A stretch of DNA of 64,000 bases, taken from the NCBI GenBank assembly GCA_964398915.1, contig CAYNOR010000003.1:124001-188000 (forward strand), read 5' to 3'. Each line of letters opens with the position of its first letter. The first letter of the stretch is position 1. The position numbers and the translations under genes were made by a program. The notes beneath the pieces were generated by a model. It was not told the origin of the DNA and did no database searches. It saw only the letters and a list, made by a program, of their open reading frames with translations. The DNA is from Tichowtungia sp964398915. Lineage in GTDB: Bacteria > Verrucomicrobiota > Kiritimatiellia > Kiritimatiellales > Tichowtungiaceae. Of the stretch, positions 42,252 to 50,159 are shown in pieces.

Positions 42252-43043
42252 CTAAAACGGTTTGGTTGCAATCCATGTCATATTTGATTGAGCGCGGTAC
42301 CAAAAAGCCTGCCCAACTTCGATTGTTGTGTTTTGGACGATTCCGCCGTAAGAGAAATCGGACAGAAGCTTCCATCCCTCGTTGGCTGGATAATTTCCGT
42401 CAATGTAATAGTATGCATATGTTTCAAACTTTTGCGTTGCCGAATTCCAGAGGGAGATCCGGTCAGCGAGTGCAGAATCGGTATAGCTTCCTGTGGCATT
42501 GATTTCTAATCCATCAATTGTCACTGCAACTGCATAGGGGTTTGATAAAATATTAAGTCCCTCTGCAATGTTTTTTGTCACAGTTGCGGATAAGTCGACA
42601 TTTCCAGATATGACGATGTTTGTTGTTGTTGTGCTAGCAGCGCTTAACAGCCAAATGCCTGATCCGCTAGGTATTGTCGGGTTTTGGACAGTTCCGCCGT
42701 AAGAGAAATCGGACAGAAGTTTCCATCCTTCGTTGGCTGTATAAGTCCCATCGATGTAATAGTATGCGTAAGTTTCAAACTTTTGCGTTGCTGAATTCCA
42801 GATGGAAATGCGATCAGAGAGTGAAACGTCACTGTAATTGCCGGTGAACAACCCATTATCTAAAAGTTCGCTTAGTGTCTGGTTGGCGGTGAGAAAGTTG
42901 ATGCCTACAAGACTGTATCCATTATTTCCAAGTTTTTCCGCTTTAACATATCCGACGATATTGGCGGAGGAGACGGTGGTTTGTGCGAAAGCGCATCCAG
43001 CGAGGCTGGTGAGTACGGTTGCGGTGATTAGACATTTTTTCAT
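42252..43043 (-). CDS. Exported protein with duplicated 117-residue unit
   Basis: A 263-residue exported protein (signal MKKCLITATVLTSLAGCAFA). Two units share ISxWNSATQKFETYAYYYIDG and YxANEGWKLLSDFSYGG. The corresponding DNA blocks (42331-42466, 42682-42817) are 136 bp and 351 bp apart in period. The first segment contains SSANIVGYVKAEK, seen in PVC-group exported proteins. No enzymatic motif is seen; a surface or binding role is a guess. It ends without a PEP-CTERM signal. AAAGGGA precedes the start. Confidence 0.7.
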   Translation of the reverse strand: MKKCLITATVLTSLAGCAFAQTTVSSANIVGYVKAEKLGNNGYSLVGINFLTANQTLSELLDNGLFTGNYSDVSLSDRISIWNSATQKFETYAYYYIDGTYTANEGWKLLSDFSYGGTVQNPTIPSGSGIWLLSAASTTTTNIVISGNVDLSATVTKNIAEGLNILSNPYAVAVTIDGLEINATGSYTDSALADRISLWNSATQKFETYAYYYIDGNYPANEGWKLLSDFSYGGIVQNTTIEVGQAFWYRAQSNMTWIATKPF

Positions 43044-43558
43044 CGAGTGTCCCTTTCCTTTATAGCGTCTACTAATATGGACTTTTCCTGTTACTTATCC
43101 AGCCGAAACTTCCTGGCGTTCAATATTTTTTGAACCCTTTTCCCAGACAACACGTGCAATGTATACGTATGCGGCATACGTGTCAATACGTAGTCATGGT
43201 TTTTGGAGAAAATTTTTCACACAGAGGAAAGCAAGGAAACCAAGACCGGGGGAGTTTTTAACCACTAATGGGTCACTGATTTACCGGCGACGCAATGGCT
43301 GCCGGAAAGGAATGGTTTTTTAGAGAACGTGAGAGTGTTTCTGTGGTTCGCTTATCGCGACTTCCGCAGAAACGCTCTATGTTGCCATCGCGATAGCGAT
43401 CTGAACCGGACTGGCGAATGAGGAAGCTTCGATTAGAAGACCCTCATCCGCCATTCTTGTGTTGTGCTTAAATTAAAAACTCTACCGTTCCGCCGCCCAT
43501 TGGCGGTGGCGGCTGATTAGTGAAAAATTAGTGGGTAAACTTTTTTAGAGGCAGGCGG
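43044..43558. other. Structured intergenic region without a gene
   Basis: No coding frame is supported. It contains a dyad ACGTATG-CGG-CATACGT (43165-43181) upstream of the exported-protein gene, a 15-bp imperfect hairpin (43332-43346/43364-43378) and a GC-rich hairpin near 43491-43513. Confidence 0.45.
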
Positions 43559-44356
43559 TCATGGGGTGCGGGATTCGACCCACTGAACGGCGGTGCGCAG
43601 CAATTGTGCGGCATCCTCGCAGTTCAGTTTTTTCTTAATGCGGGCGCGGTGCACTTCCACGGTGCGCGGGCTGAGGCTGAACTGATCGGCGATTTTGCGC
43701 GTGGTGAGTCCTTTACCGAGACATTCAAAGATTTCCTGTTCACGGACGGTCAGGCTGCTGATGCCGCTGCTTTCCTCCCTGCTATCGCCTTCGGCATAGG
43801 TGCGGAGGAGTTTTTCGTTGATATCGCCGCTGACATAGATTTTGCCGCTGAGGATGGTTCGCAAGGCGTCGACAAGTACTTCGTCGGCATCTTCTTTCAT
43901 AATATAGCCCTGGGCTCCGGCGCGCAGTGCTTTTTCGGCGTGGGTGGCTTCGTCGTGCATGGACATGACGAGAATCGGCATTGCCGATTGGGGATTGAGG
44001 ATTGCCGATTGGGGATTGCTGTTCCCTGACCCCTGACCTCTGATCTCTGACCTCTGTCCTCCGTCTTCCGTCCTCTGTCCTCCGTCTTCTGACTCCTGAC
44101 TTCTGATTTCCCGGATGAGGTCGAGGCCGCTCCGGTCATAGAGGATGATATCAATGACGGCGACATCAGGTTTAAGTTCGTGAATCGCCGACAGTGCTTC
44201 GTCATAGGTTCCGGCTTCTCCGCACAGCGTCAGGTCGTTTGCGCCGGAGAGCAATACGCCCAGGCCATAACGGACAATGGCGTGGTCGTCAACGATCAGG
44301 ACGCGGGCGGGGGATTGTGGGATGTGGGATGTGGGATGTGAAATATTGGAGGTCAT
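43559..44356 (-). CDS. LuxR/NarL-type response regulator with heptamer-derived insert
   Basis: A 265-residue two-component regulator: receiver domain with acidic Asp23/Asp24 and phospho-acceptor Asp69 (AVIDIILYD), and LuxR-type HTH near 195-255 (SSLTVREQEIFECLGKGLTTRKIADQF). Residues about 87-125 between helix 3 and strand 4 of the receiver are a low-complexity insert with 7-residue period (EDGGQRT, EDGGQRS...), coded by the heptamer array 43985-44109. The N-terminus also comes from a heptamer array. It pairs with the histidine kinase upstream. Confidence 0.9.
   Translation of the reverse strand: MTSNISHPTSHIPQSPARVLIVDDHAIVRYGLGVLLSGANDLTLCGEAGTYDEALSAIHELKPDVAVIDIILYDRSGLDLIREIRSQESEDGGQRTEDGGQRSEIRGQGSGNSNPQSAILNPQSAMPILVMSMHDEATHAEKALRAGAQGYIMKEDADEVLVDALRTILSGKIYVSGDINEKLLRTYAEGDSREESSGISSLTVREQEIFECLGKGLTTRKIADQFSLSPRTVEVHRARIKKKLNCEDAAQLLRTAVQWVESRTP
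43985..44109. repeat. 18-unit heptamer array inside the response regulator
   Basis: Five GGATTGC-type units (43985-44019) run into thirteen units starting CTG or CCG (CTGACCT, CTGTCCT, CCGTCTT and variants, 44019-44109). Phase is kept without slippage. The length (about 39 codons) is in frame. Confidence 0.85.
44311..44338. repeat. Heptamer array at the response regulator start
   Basis: GGGATTG followed by three TGGGATG units; codes for the SHPTSHIP-type N-terminus. Confidence 0.7.
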
Positions 44357-44388
44357 GGTGAATTCATAGCATGATGTAGGAGTGAATA

Positions 44389-44416
44389 GGCAGAATAATT
44401 TTCAGGCAGAATCATT
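44389..44416. repeat. Paired GGCAGAATNATT motifs
   Basis: GGCAGAATAATT (44389) and GGCAGAATCATT (44405), 16 bp apart, between the kinase and regulator genes. Confidence 0.55.
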
Positions 44417-44509
44417 GTGAGAGGGGCTCCGAGGAATAGAGATGGAGCGGTTGTTGGAAATGGTTCTTCTGCTAATGATTCTGCTATCTTCAATTTGGTT
44501 CGTTACGCA

Positions 44510-46339
44510 TTACATATTACTTATTACGTCCACACAGGTGCCTTGGCCCGAAGCGGAACTGATGCTGAAGTCCGCTCCGATGAGTCCGGCGCGGTGGCGC
44601 ATGATGCGGATGCCCATGCCTTCGTTGGACGGACGTATTTCCGCAAGGCCTTTGCCGTCGTCTTCCACACACAGCTTCCAGCCGGATTCGCTGCCGGTCA
44701 ATCGGAGGGTGACGTGTCCGGCCTGTGCGTGGCGGGCGGCGTTGTTGACGGCTTCGCGGGCAATGAGATAGAGCTGTTCTTTGATTTTGCGGTCGAGAGC
44801 GGGCGGTTCGGTACATTCGGTTACTTCGCAGGAAACACCGTACAGCCCTGTCATTTCTTCGGCCAGTTGACTGAGCGCTTCGCAGAGGCTTTCGTCGTTG
44901 AGAGTGACCGGGGCGAGTCCGCGGGCCATATTGCGGACCTGCGCGACGGCATCTTTGAGCGTTTCGTTAAGAGTTCGGGCGTGGGTTTCCTGCGGGTGGC
45001 AAGTGGCAGGTGGCAAGTGGCGGGGGGCGGATGCTCCATTCTCCATGCTCCGGGCTTCCTTCTGAAACCAGTCCAGCAGGGAACGGCTGAGGAAAACGGC
45101 TCCGGTGAGTTTTTGTCCGAGAGAGTCGTGCAGGTCACGCCCGATCCGCCGCTGTTCACGCGCGGCGAGTTCATGCATTTCCTCTTCCAGACGGGCCCGG
45201 TTGCGGAGATTTTCTTCCAGACGGGTGTTGGCAACGCGCAGATCCTCTGTACGGGCGCACACCTCGGCTTCGATTCTGTGCGTCCGGCTGGCAAGAAGCA
45301 GTAATAGGCTGGTGATAAGTGCGGTGATGATCAGTCCGGCCGCAAGCGCCGCCGCCGAACGGTGTCCGGCTGCGGTCGCCGGCAGGGAACATTCGAAGAT
45401 CCACTGTGTACCGATGGCTTCCAGCGGATGGCGGTAGAGCCACACGCCGTTACTGAGACGGATCGTTTCTTCGGCCTCCGGACCCGGCGGACCCATTAAA
45501 TTCAGTCGGAGTTCAGACGACGGCATAGAACGTTCAGCCACACGGTTGAGAAGGGTCTCGGGATGGAGCACGGCGACTGCAAACCCGATGACGGCATCCG
45601 GCGGGAAATAAAGGATTTTTCCTTCGAGCGGACGGGGCATAACGGGAGCGAAGACCCAGTAAGAGGGGGAGGGGGCGAGTGGCGAGTGGCGAGTGGCGAG
45701 TGCCTCCTGGCCCCTGATTTCTGTTTTCTGTCCTCTGAATCCTGCCCCCTGATTGCTGATTGGGGATGGAATGAGTGCCGGGCGGCGGGTGTTTTTGATC
45801 TGTTCAATGGTATTGACGGCCTCTTGACCCAGCGAGGAAAAATCAAACCCTACAGGGACAATCAACCCGTTGGTGCGGCTCTGCCACGTGAGGGGATAGT
45901 AAGCGGGTTTCTGTTCTGCCGGAATCCAGGTGCCGTCCGGTCCCTGCTGAAGAACCTGATAGGCTCCCGGCTGATTTTTGTCTTTTCTTTCAATATCTGC
46001 ACGCAACCAGGGATTGATCTGCTGAGTGAGACCGAATGTTCCCAGCACGGCATGTTGGTAAATCAGCCCTTTTTCAATAAACTCATCCATGGCGGCCTGA
46101 TCGACGGCATCGGACAGCGCGTGCAGGGCGCAAACTGATTCGAGTACTTCGGCGAACAGGGAAAGTTCCTGTTCGGTGTTCAGTCGCAGGGTTTTGGCGG
46201 TGAGCCGCGCCGCATCGGTTTCTGTTTGTGCAATGCGTTCCCGGAGGTACATCGACAGACAGATGCCTGTGATCGTAGTCAATCCGGCGAGGATTAACGG
46301 CCATCGACAGCGCAGGGGGCTGGGTTTGTCAGCGTTCAT
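44510..46339 (-). CDS. Sensor histidine kinase (CHASE-like sensor, NarX-type kinase)
   Basis: A 609-residue membrane sensor. There is a membrane segment near 13-32 and another near 335, with an extracytoplasmic CHASE-like domain between (YQHAVLGTFGLTQ, WIPAEQKPAYYPLTW). The HisKA_3 segment REQRRIGRDLHDSLGQKL carries the phospho-accepting His near 404, and the ATPase has EAVNNAARHAQAG and VEDDGKGL. Two heptamer arrays are translated inside it, at residues about 192-222 (sensor domain) and 428-449 (kinase helix region). The product presumably phosphorylates the regulator encoded next. Confidence 0.9.
   Translation of the reverse strand: MNADKPSPLRCRWPLILAGLTTITGICLSMYLRERIAQTETDAARLTAKTLRLNTEQELSLFAEVLESVCALHALSDAVDQAAMDEFIEKGLIYQHAVLGTFGLTQQINPWLRADIERKDKNQPGAYQVLQQGPDGTWIPAEQKPAYYPLTWQSRTNGLIVPVGFDFSSLGQEAVNTIEQIKNTRRPALIPSPISNQGAGFRGQKTEIRGQEALATRHSPLAPSPSYWVFAPVMPRPLEGKILYFPPDAVIGFAVAVLHPETLLNRVAERSMPSSELRLNLMGPPGPEAEETIRLSNGVWLYRHPLEAIGTQWIFECSLPATAAGHRSAAALAAGLIITALITSLLLLLASRTHRIEAEVCARTEDLRVANTRLEENLRNRARLEEEMHELAAREQRRIGRDLHDSLGQKLTGAVFLSRSLLDWFQKEARSMENGASAPRHLPPATCHPQETHARTLNETLKDAVAQVRNMARGLAPVTLNDESLCEALSQLAEEMTGLYGVSCEVTECTEPPALDRKIKEQLYLIAREAVNNAARHAQAGHVTLRLTGSESGWKLCVEDDGKGLAEIRPSNEGMGIRIMRHRAGLIGADFSISSASGQGTCVDVISNM
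44994..45056. repeat. Heptamer array in the kinase gene (dimerisation region)
   Basis: Nine units in exact phase: GGGTGGC, AAGTGGC, AGGTGGC, AAGTGGC, GGGGGGC, then GGATGCT, CCATTCT, CCATGCT, CCGGGCT. Confidence 0.8.
45674..45764. repeat. Heptamer array in the kinase gene (sensor domain)
   Basis: Thirteen units: four GGCGAGT, then GCCTCCT, GGCCCCT, GATTTCT, GTTTTCT, GTCCTCT, GAATCCT, GCCCCCT, GATTGCT, GATTGGG. Phase is kept over 91 bp. Confidence 0.85.
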
Positions 46340-46881
46340 TCGACTTCAAGTGTACAGAAATTGATTTCAGAGTTACCAATCTATTTTTGGCTCCTCACGG
46401 AAGTGCGTTTTAAGGCGAACACGATAACCTGTTGCCAATCAATAAGATGGGACGAAAAGCGAACACGGAAAGAAATGTGTTCACTACCAAAAAAGAATTT
46501 AAAACGTTAATGATAAACATGTTACATATTTTAATATCCGCTGAAAATACCCGTTTCGTGTTCGGTTGTGTTCGCTTTTTGCTTCTCAAGGCCCTTGCTT
46601 GATTTTATTTATGATGTACTGAGTACTCGTGTTTTTTTTCGAAACGGTTGAATCTTGAGAGATGATGAAATAGGATGGGCGGTCGGTTGCGGTTCCGGAA
46701 TTCGTGTCGCAGTTCCTGGCGCGGAAAAGCCGCAACCAAAGCCATAAAATGAAAAAATTAGCAGAATAATTACGGGCAGAATAATTTTCCACCCATGTCT
46801 GGATTTTTTATTCAATAAAAACAAGAAACTTACGGATCGTAGTGCTAAATGGTGTGTGAAATTTTCGAAAAGAGGTAATCA
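46340..46881. other. AT-rich intergenic region with inverted repeats
   Basis: No gene. Perfect 12-bp arms AAAAGCGAACAC (46455-46466) and complement (46568-46579) flank AT-rich sequence, possibly a small non-autonomous element. A GGTTGCGG/CCGCAACC dyad lies near 46685-46737 and paired GCAGAATAATT motifs at 46760-46786. Confidence 0.4.
46760..46786. repeat. Paired GCAGAATAATT motifs
   Basis: AGCAGAATAATT (46760) and GGCAGAATAATT (46775), 15 bp apart; same family as 29883 and 44389. Confidence 0.55.
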
Positions 46882-47346
46882 ATGAGTAAGCATCGGCGTC
46901 CCGGCTGGGATGAGTATTTTATGGATATCGCGCACGTGGTGTCACGGCGGGGTAATTGCTGTCGGCGGCAGGTGGCGGCGGTGATCGTCCGCGACCGGCG
47001 GATTATTTCGACCGGCTACAACGGCACGCCGCGCGGTATTGCTAATTGCGATGAGGGCGGCTGTGCCCGCTGTAATTCGGACGCGCCGTCGGGTCATTCG
47101 CTGGGTGACTGTGTTTGCTGTCACGCCGAGGAGAATGCGATTGTTCAAGCGGCTTATCATGGTATTGCGGTGAAGGACGGGATTCTTTATTGCACGATCA
47201 GTCCGTGTTTGATGTGCGCGAAGATGATTATCAATGCGGGGCTTGCGGAGGTGGTGTATGAGCATGAGTATCACTTTAATGCGCAGACGCGGGCACTGTT
47301 TGTCGAAGCGGGTGTGAAATGCCGGCAGTTTGTGCGTAATGTGTGA
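46882..47346 (+). CDS. dCMP deaminase family protein
   Basis: A 154-residue zinc-dependent deaminase. It starts RRPGWDEYFMDIAHVVSRRGNC, has the catalytic CHAEENAIVQ and the zinc ligands SPCLMCAKMI. The TGYNGTPRG and extra Cys/His cluster (CARCNSDAPSGHSLGDCVCCH) match dCMP deaminases (ComEB-like), which feed dUMP for thymidylate. AGAGG lies upstream of ATG 46882. Confidence 0.93.
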   Translation: MSKHRRPGWDEYFMDIAHVVSRRGNCCRRQVAAVIVRDRRIISTGYNGTPRGIANCDEGGCARCNSDAPSGHSLGDCVCCHAEENAIVQAAYHGIAVKDGILYCTISPCLMCAKMIINAGLAEVVYEHEYHFNAQTRALFVEAGVKCRQFVRNV

Positions 47347-47390
47347 CGAGTAATACGAAATTACTCTGAATTGTGCTCTAACCCCGGAGA

Positions 47391-47514
47391 GGCAAAGCCG
47401 CAAAAATTTATCCGCAGATGAACGCCGATTATCGCAGATGAGAGGGGGCGTCCATTTTTAATCTGCGGCCATCTGCGAAAATCTGCGGATGAAAGGCCGT
47501 TGAGTAAAAAATGT
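47391..47514. repeat. Dispersed stem-loop repeat, copy 2
   Basis: Second copy of the element at 39730-39845, with the same internal order and a similar hairpin. It fills most of the gap between the deaminase and DUF3108 genes. Confidence 0.7.
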
Positions 47515-47567
47515 GATTCAACCAATACTGATTACGTGTCAGGACGGTGTGAAGGGAAGATCGATTT

Positions 47568-48362
47568 ATGATTCGAGGGTTATCCGGTTTTGGAGCGTGG
47601 GTTGCTTTGGCTGCGAGTCTTTTCGCTGTCGAGTTGCCGTTTCCGGTTGGTGAAGAGCTGGTTTATTCGATCACCTGGAACGGTATTCCGGTGGCGTGGA
47701 CGAAGGCGGTGACGCAAATGGACACCTATGAAGGGCGTGAGGTGCTGGCGTTGCGGCTTACCACGAAGACCTATCCCTTTTTTGATCACATTTGTAAGGT
47801 GGATGATCTGCATGAGAGTCTGATCGATCCGGAAACGCTGCTGCCCGTGCGGTATATGCAGGACATCAAGGAGCGGAATTATCGTTGTCATGAAGTGACG
47901 ACCTTTGATTTTAATACGCTCAAGGCACACTACGTGCATCTGCTGAATGGTAAGGAAAAGACCTACGACATCAAGCCCGGCATGCGTGATATTTTCAGTT
48001 TTATGTATTTTATGCGGTCGGTTCCGCTGGAGGAGAATACGGAAACTACCTATCGCGTGATGGCCGATGAAAAAATCTACGATCTGTTCATTAAAACGTT
48101 CGGCATCAGACAGGTTGATCTGCCGCATTATGACAGGGATGTTCCAAGCCTTGAATTGAAACCGGAAGCCAAGTTTGACGGCTTGTTTGTGCGCAAGGGA
48201 AAGGCTACGGTATGGATATCTCGCGATCCGCGGCGGTTATTGACTCAGACCCGGCTGAGTACTCCGTTCGGGCGGGTGAGTGTGACGCTTCATGAGGTGA
48301 ACGGTCCGGGTGATGATTTTTGGATTACAGAGAAAAAGGACGGCGATGAAACTGACAACTAA
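47568..48362 (+). CDS. DUF3108 exported protein
   Basis: A 264-residue exported protein with N-terminal hydrophobic signal (FGAWVALAASLFA). The DUF3108 pattern is seen: PFPVGEELVYSITWNGIPVAW, a TFDFNTLKAHYV strand and DIFSFMYFMRSVPL. Family members are periplasmic beta-rich proteins of unknown function. It overlaps rfaE1 by 17 nt and heads the LPS gene cluster, suggesting an envelope role. Confidence 0.83.
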   Translation: MIRGLSGFGAWVALAASLFAVELPFPVGEELVYSITWNGIPVAWTKAVTQMDTYEGREVLALRLTTKTYPFFDHICKVDDLHESLIDPETLLPVRYMQDIKERNYRCHEVTTFDFNTLKAHYVHLLNGKEKTYDIKPGMRDIFSFMYFMRSVPLEENTETTYRVMADEKIYDLFIKTFGIRQVDLPHYDRDVPSLELKPEAKFDGLFVRKGKATVWISRDPRRLLTQTRLSTPFGRVSVTLHEVNGPGDDFWITEKKDGDETDN

Positions 48363-49371
48363 CCGTGCGAAAGATATTTTCGCCAAAATGGCCGGTCAGC
48401 GTGTGCTGGTGGCCGGTGATTTGATTCTGGATTGCTTTGTTTATGGAACCGTTTCTCGGGTTTCTCCCGAAGCTCCGGTTCCGGTGGTTGAAGTGACCGG
48501 CGAAAAATATATGCCCGGCGGCGCAGGCAATGTCTGCGCCAATGTTGCCGCGCTCGGCGGACAGTGTTTGGCGGCGGGGGTTCTCGGGAAAGATGAGCAT
48601 GGCGCCGAACTCAAACGGGTTTTTTCCGCCATGAATATTGATTGCGGCGCGGTTTATGAACTGGCTGGTGCGCAGACGGCGGTTAAAACCCGCGTGATTG
48701 CTGAACGCCAGCAGGTGGTGCGCGTGGATCGTGAGCGTTATCCCGACTGGACCGGCGCGGATAAGGAAAAATTTCTGGCTAAGCTGCGTGACGCGGTAAA
48801 CAACTCGACCGCTGTGATTATTGAGGATTACGGCAAAGGCACACTGGAACAGGATGTAATCGACCATATCGTGAGCACTGCACACGAAGCGGGGATTCCG
48901 GTCGGCTACGACCCGAAAGATACCCATCCGCTCAACGTCGGCGGCATTACGTTTGCCAGCCCGAACCGTCGTGAAACCTTTGCCGTGGCCGGGCTTCCAT
49001 ACGTTCGTCCGGCGGCCAATCCGCTCGAAGACAAACCGCTGATCGAGGCCGGTCGTATGTTGCAGGAACGCTGGGATGCCGAAGTGTTGCTGGTGACGTT
49101 GAGTGAACACGGTATGCTGCTGCTGGAGCAAGGTGCTGCGCCGCAGCATATTCCGACACGGGCGCGTGAAGTGTACGATGTCAGCGGCGCAGGCGATACT
49201 GTGATCGCGGCCTACATGCTGGCGCTGGCCGCCGGGGCGAGTTTCCTTGAAGCGGCAGAATTGGCCAACTTCGCCGCAGGCGTTGTAGTGGGCAAGCTCG
49301 GTACCGCCTGTTGCACACAGCAGGAATTGATTGCCTATATGAATACGTTCACTTCCGGGAGCGCGGCATGA
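48346..49371 (+). CDS. rfaE1: D-glycero-D-manno-heptose-7-phosphate kinase
   Basis: A PfkB-family sugar kinase (341 residues) of the RfaE/HldE kinase-domain type, making heptose 1,7-bisphosphate for LPS core. Seen are VLVAGDLILDCFVYG, RVSPEAPVPVVEV, PGGAGNVCANVAALG and the catalytic DVSGAGDTVIAAY. The nucleotidyltransferase half of HldE is absent, so it is the stand-alone kinase. ATG 48346 follows AAGGA; kdsB overlaps its stop. Confidence 0.92.
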   Translation: MKLTTNRAKDIFAKMAGQRVLVAGDLILDCFVYGTVSRVSPEAPVPVVEVTGEKYMPGGAGNVCANVAALGGQCLAAGVLGKDEHGAELKRVFSAMNIDCGAVYELAGAQTAVKTRVIAERQQVVRVDRERYPDWTGADKEKFLAKLRDAVNNSTAVIIEDYGKGTLEQDVIDHIVSTAHEAGIPVGYDPKDTHPLNVGGITFASPNRRETFAVAGLPYVRPAANPLEDKPLIEAGRMLQERWDAEVLLVTLSEHGMLLLEQGAAPQHIPTRAREVYDVSGAGDTVIAAYMLALAAGASFLEAAELANFAAGVVVGKLGTACCTQQELIAYMNTFTSGSAA

Positions 49372-50108
49372 GTCGTGTGATCGGAGTGATACCGGCGCGC
49401 TGGGCTTCGACCCGGCTTCCGGGAAAGCCGCTGGCGATGATCGCGGGCAAACCGATGATTCAGCGCGTCGCCGAACAGGTGGTGAAAGCGAAATCGCTCG
49501 CCGCCGTTCTCGTCGCTACCGACGACCAGCGCATTATTGATGCAGTCGCCTCCTTTAAAATTCCCGGTGTCAAAGCCGTCATGACCCGCGCCGATCATCC
49601 GTCGGGAACTGACCGCATCGCCGAGGCGGTTGCCGGAGAAGATTGCGATGTGCTGATTAACATTCAGGGCGACGAACCGCTGATGGATCCGGCACTGATC
49701 GACCGGCTGGCCGAAGTAATGACTTCCGGCGACTGGGACATGGCGACCGCCGCCGCACCGATTAAAAATGAAGCTGATCTAAAAAATCCGGCTGTGGTGA
49801 AAGCGGTTTTCGCCCGCGACGGACAGGCGCTCTATTTTTCCCGCTCCGTCATTCCGCATGTTCGCGACGCCGGAACCGATGCGACCGGCGCGCATTGGCG
49901 GCACATCGGCATTTATGCCTACCGCCGCGACTATCTGCTGAAACTGGTGGCAGAGCCGCCGTGCCGGCTGGAAAACCTCGAAAAGCTCGAACAGCTCCGC
50001 GCACTCTACATCGGTTGCCGGATGAATGTTCTGCAGGTCGAAGATGTCGGCATTGGCGTCGACACGCCAGAGGATATTATTAAGGTTGAGGCCATTTTAC
50101 GGGCTTAG
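49368..50108 (+). CDS. kdsB: CMP-Kdo synthetase
   Basis: KdsB activates Kdo with CTP for lipid A-core assembly. 246 residues: VIGVIPARWASTRLPGKPL, LVATDDQRI, NIQGDEPLMDP, YFSRSVIPHVR and GVDTPEDI. Start ATG 49368 overlaps the rfaE1 stop (ATGA) with GGGAG upstream. The last 29 codons have a second, diverged copy 1.25 kb downstream (51354-51464), beyond the DUF4143 ATPase gene, so this 3' end may have been replaced when that gene inserted. Confidence 0.95.
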   Translation: MSRVIGVIPARWASTRLPGKPLAMIAGKPMIQRVAEQVVKAKSLAAVLVATDDQRIIDAVASFKIPGVKAVMTRADHPSGTDRIAEAVAGEDCDVLINIQGDEPLMDPALIDRLAEVMTSGDWDMATAAAPIKNEADLKNPAVVKAVFARDGQALYFSRSVIPHVRDAGTDATGAHWRHIGIYAYRRDYLLKLVAEPPCRLENLEKLEQLRALYIGCRMNVLQVEDVGIGVDTPEDIIKVEAILRA

Positions 50109-50123
50109 TTTCGTATAAATGAG

Positions 50124-50151
50124 TTTACATTTGTAATTTTTACGGTAATTT
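50124..50151 (+). promoter_or_regulatory. Candidate promoter of the DUF4143 gene
   Basis: TTTACA (50124-50129), a 16-nt spacer and TAATTT (50146-50151). The ATG at 50160 is 9 nt downstream and lacks a Shine-Dalgarno sequence, so the message may be leaderless. Confidence 0.4.
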
Positions 50152-50159
50152 TTACAACT

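Noticed and set aside
43985..44109. Considered as a CRISPR array
   Set aside because: Units are 7 bp without spacers or conserved repeats, and lie in a coding gene; no cas genes.
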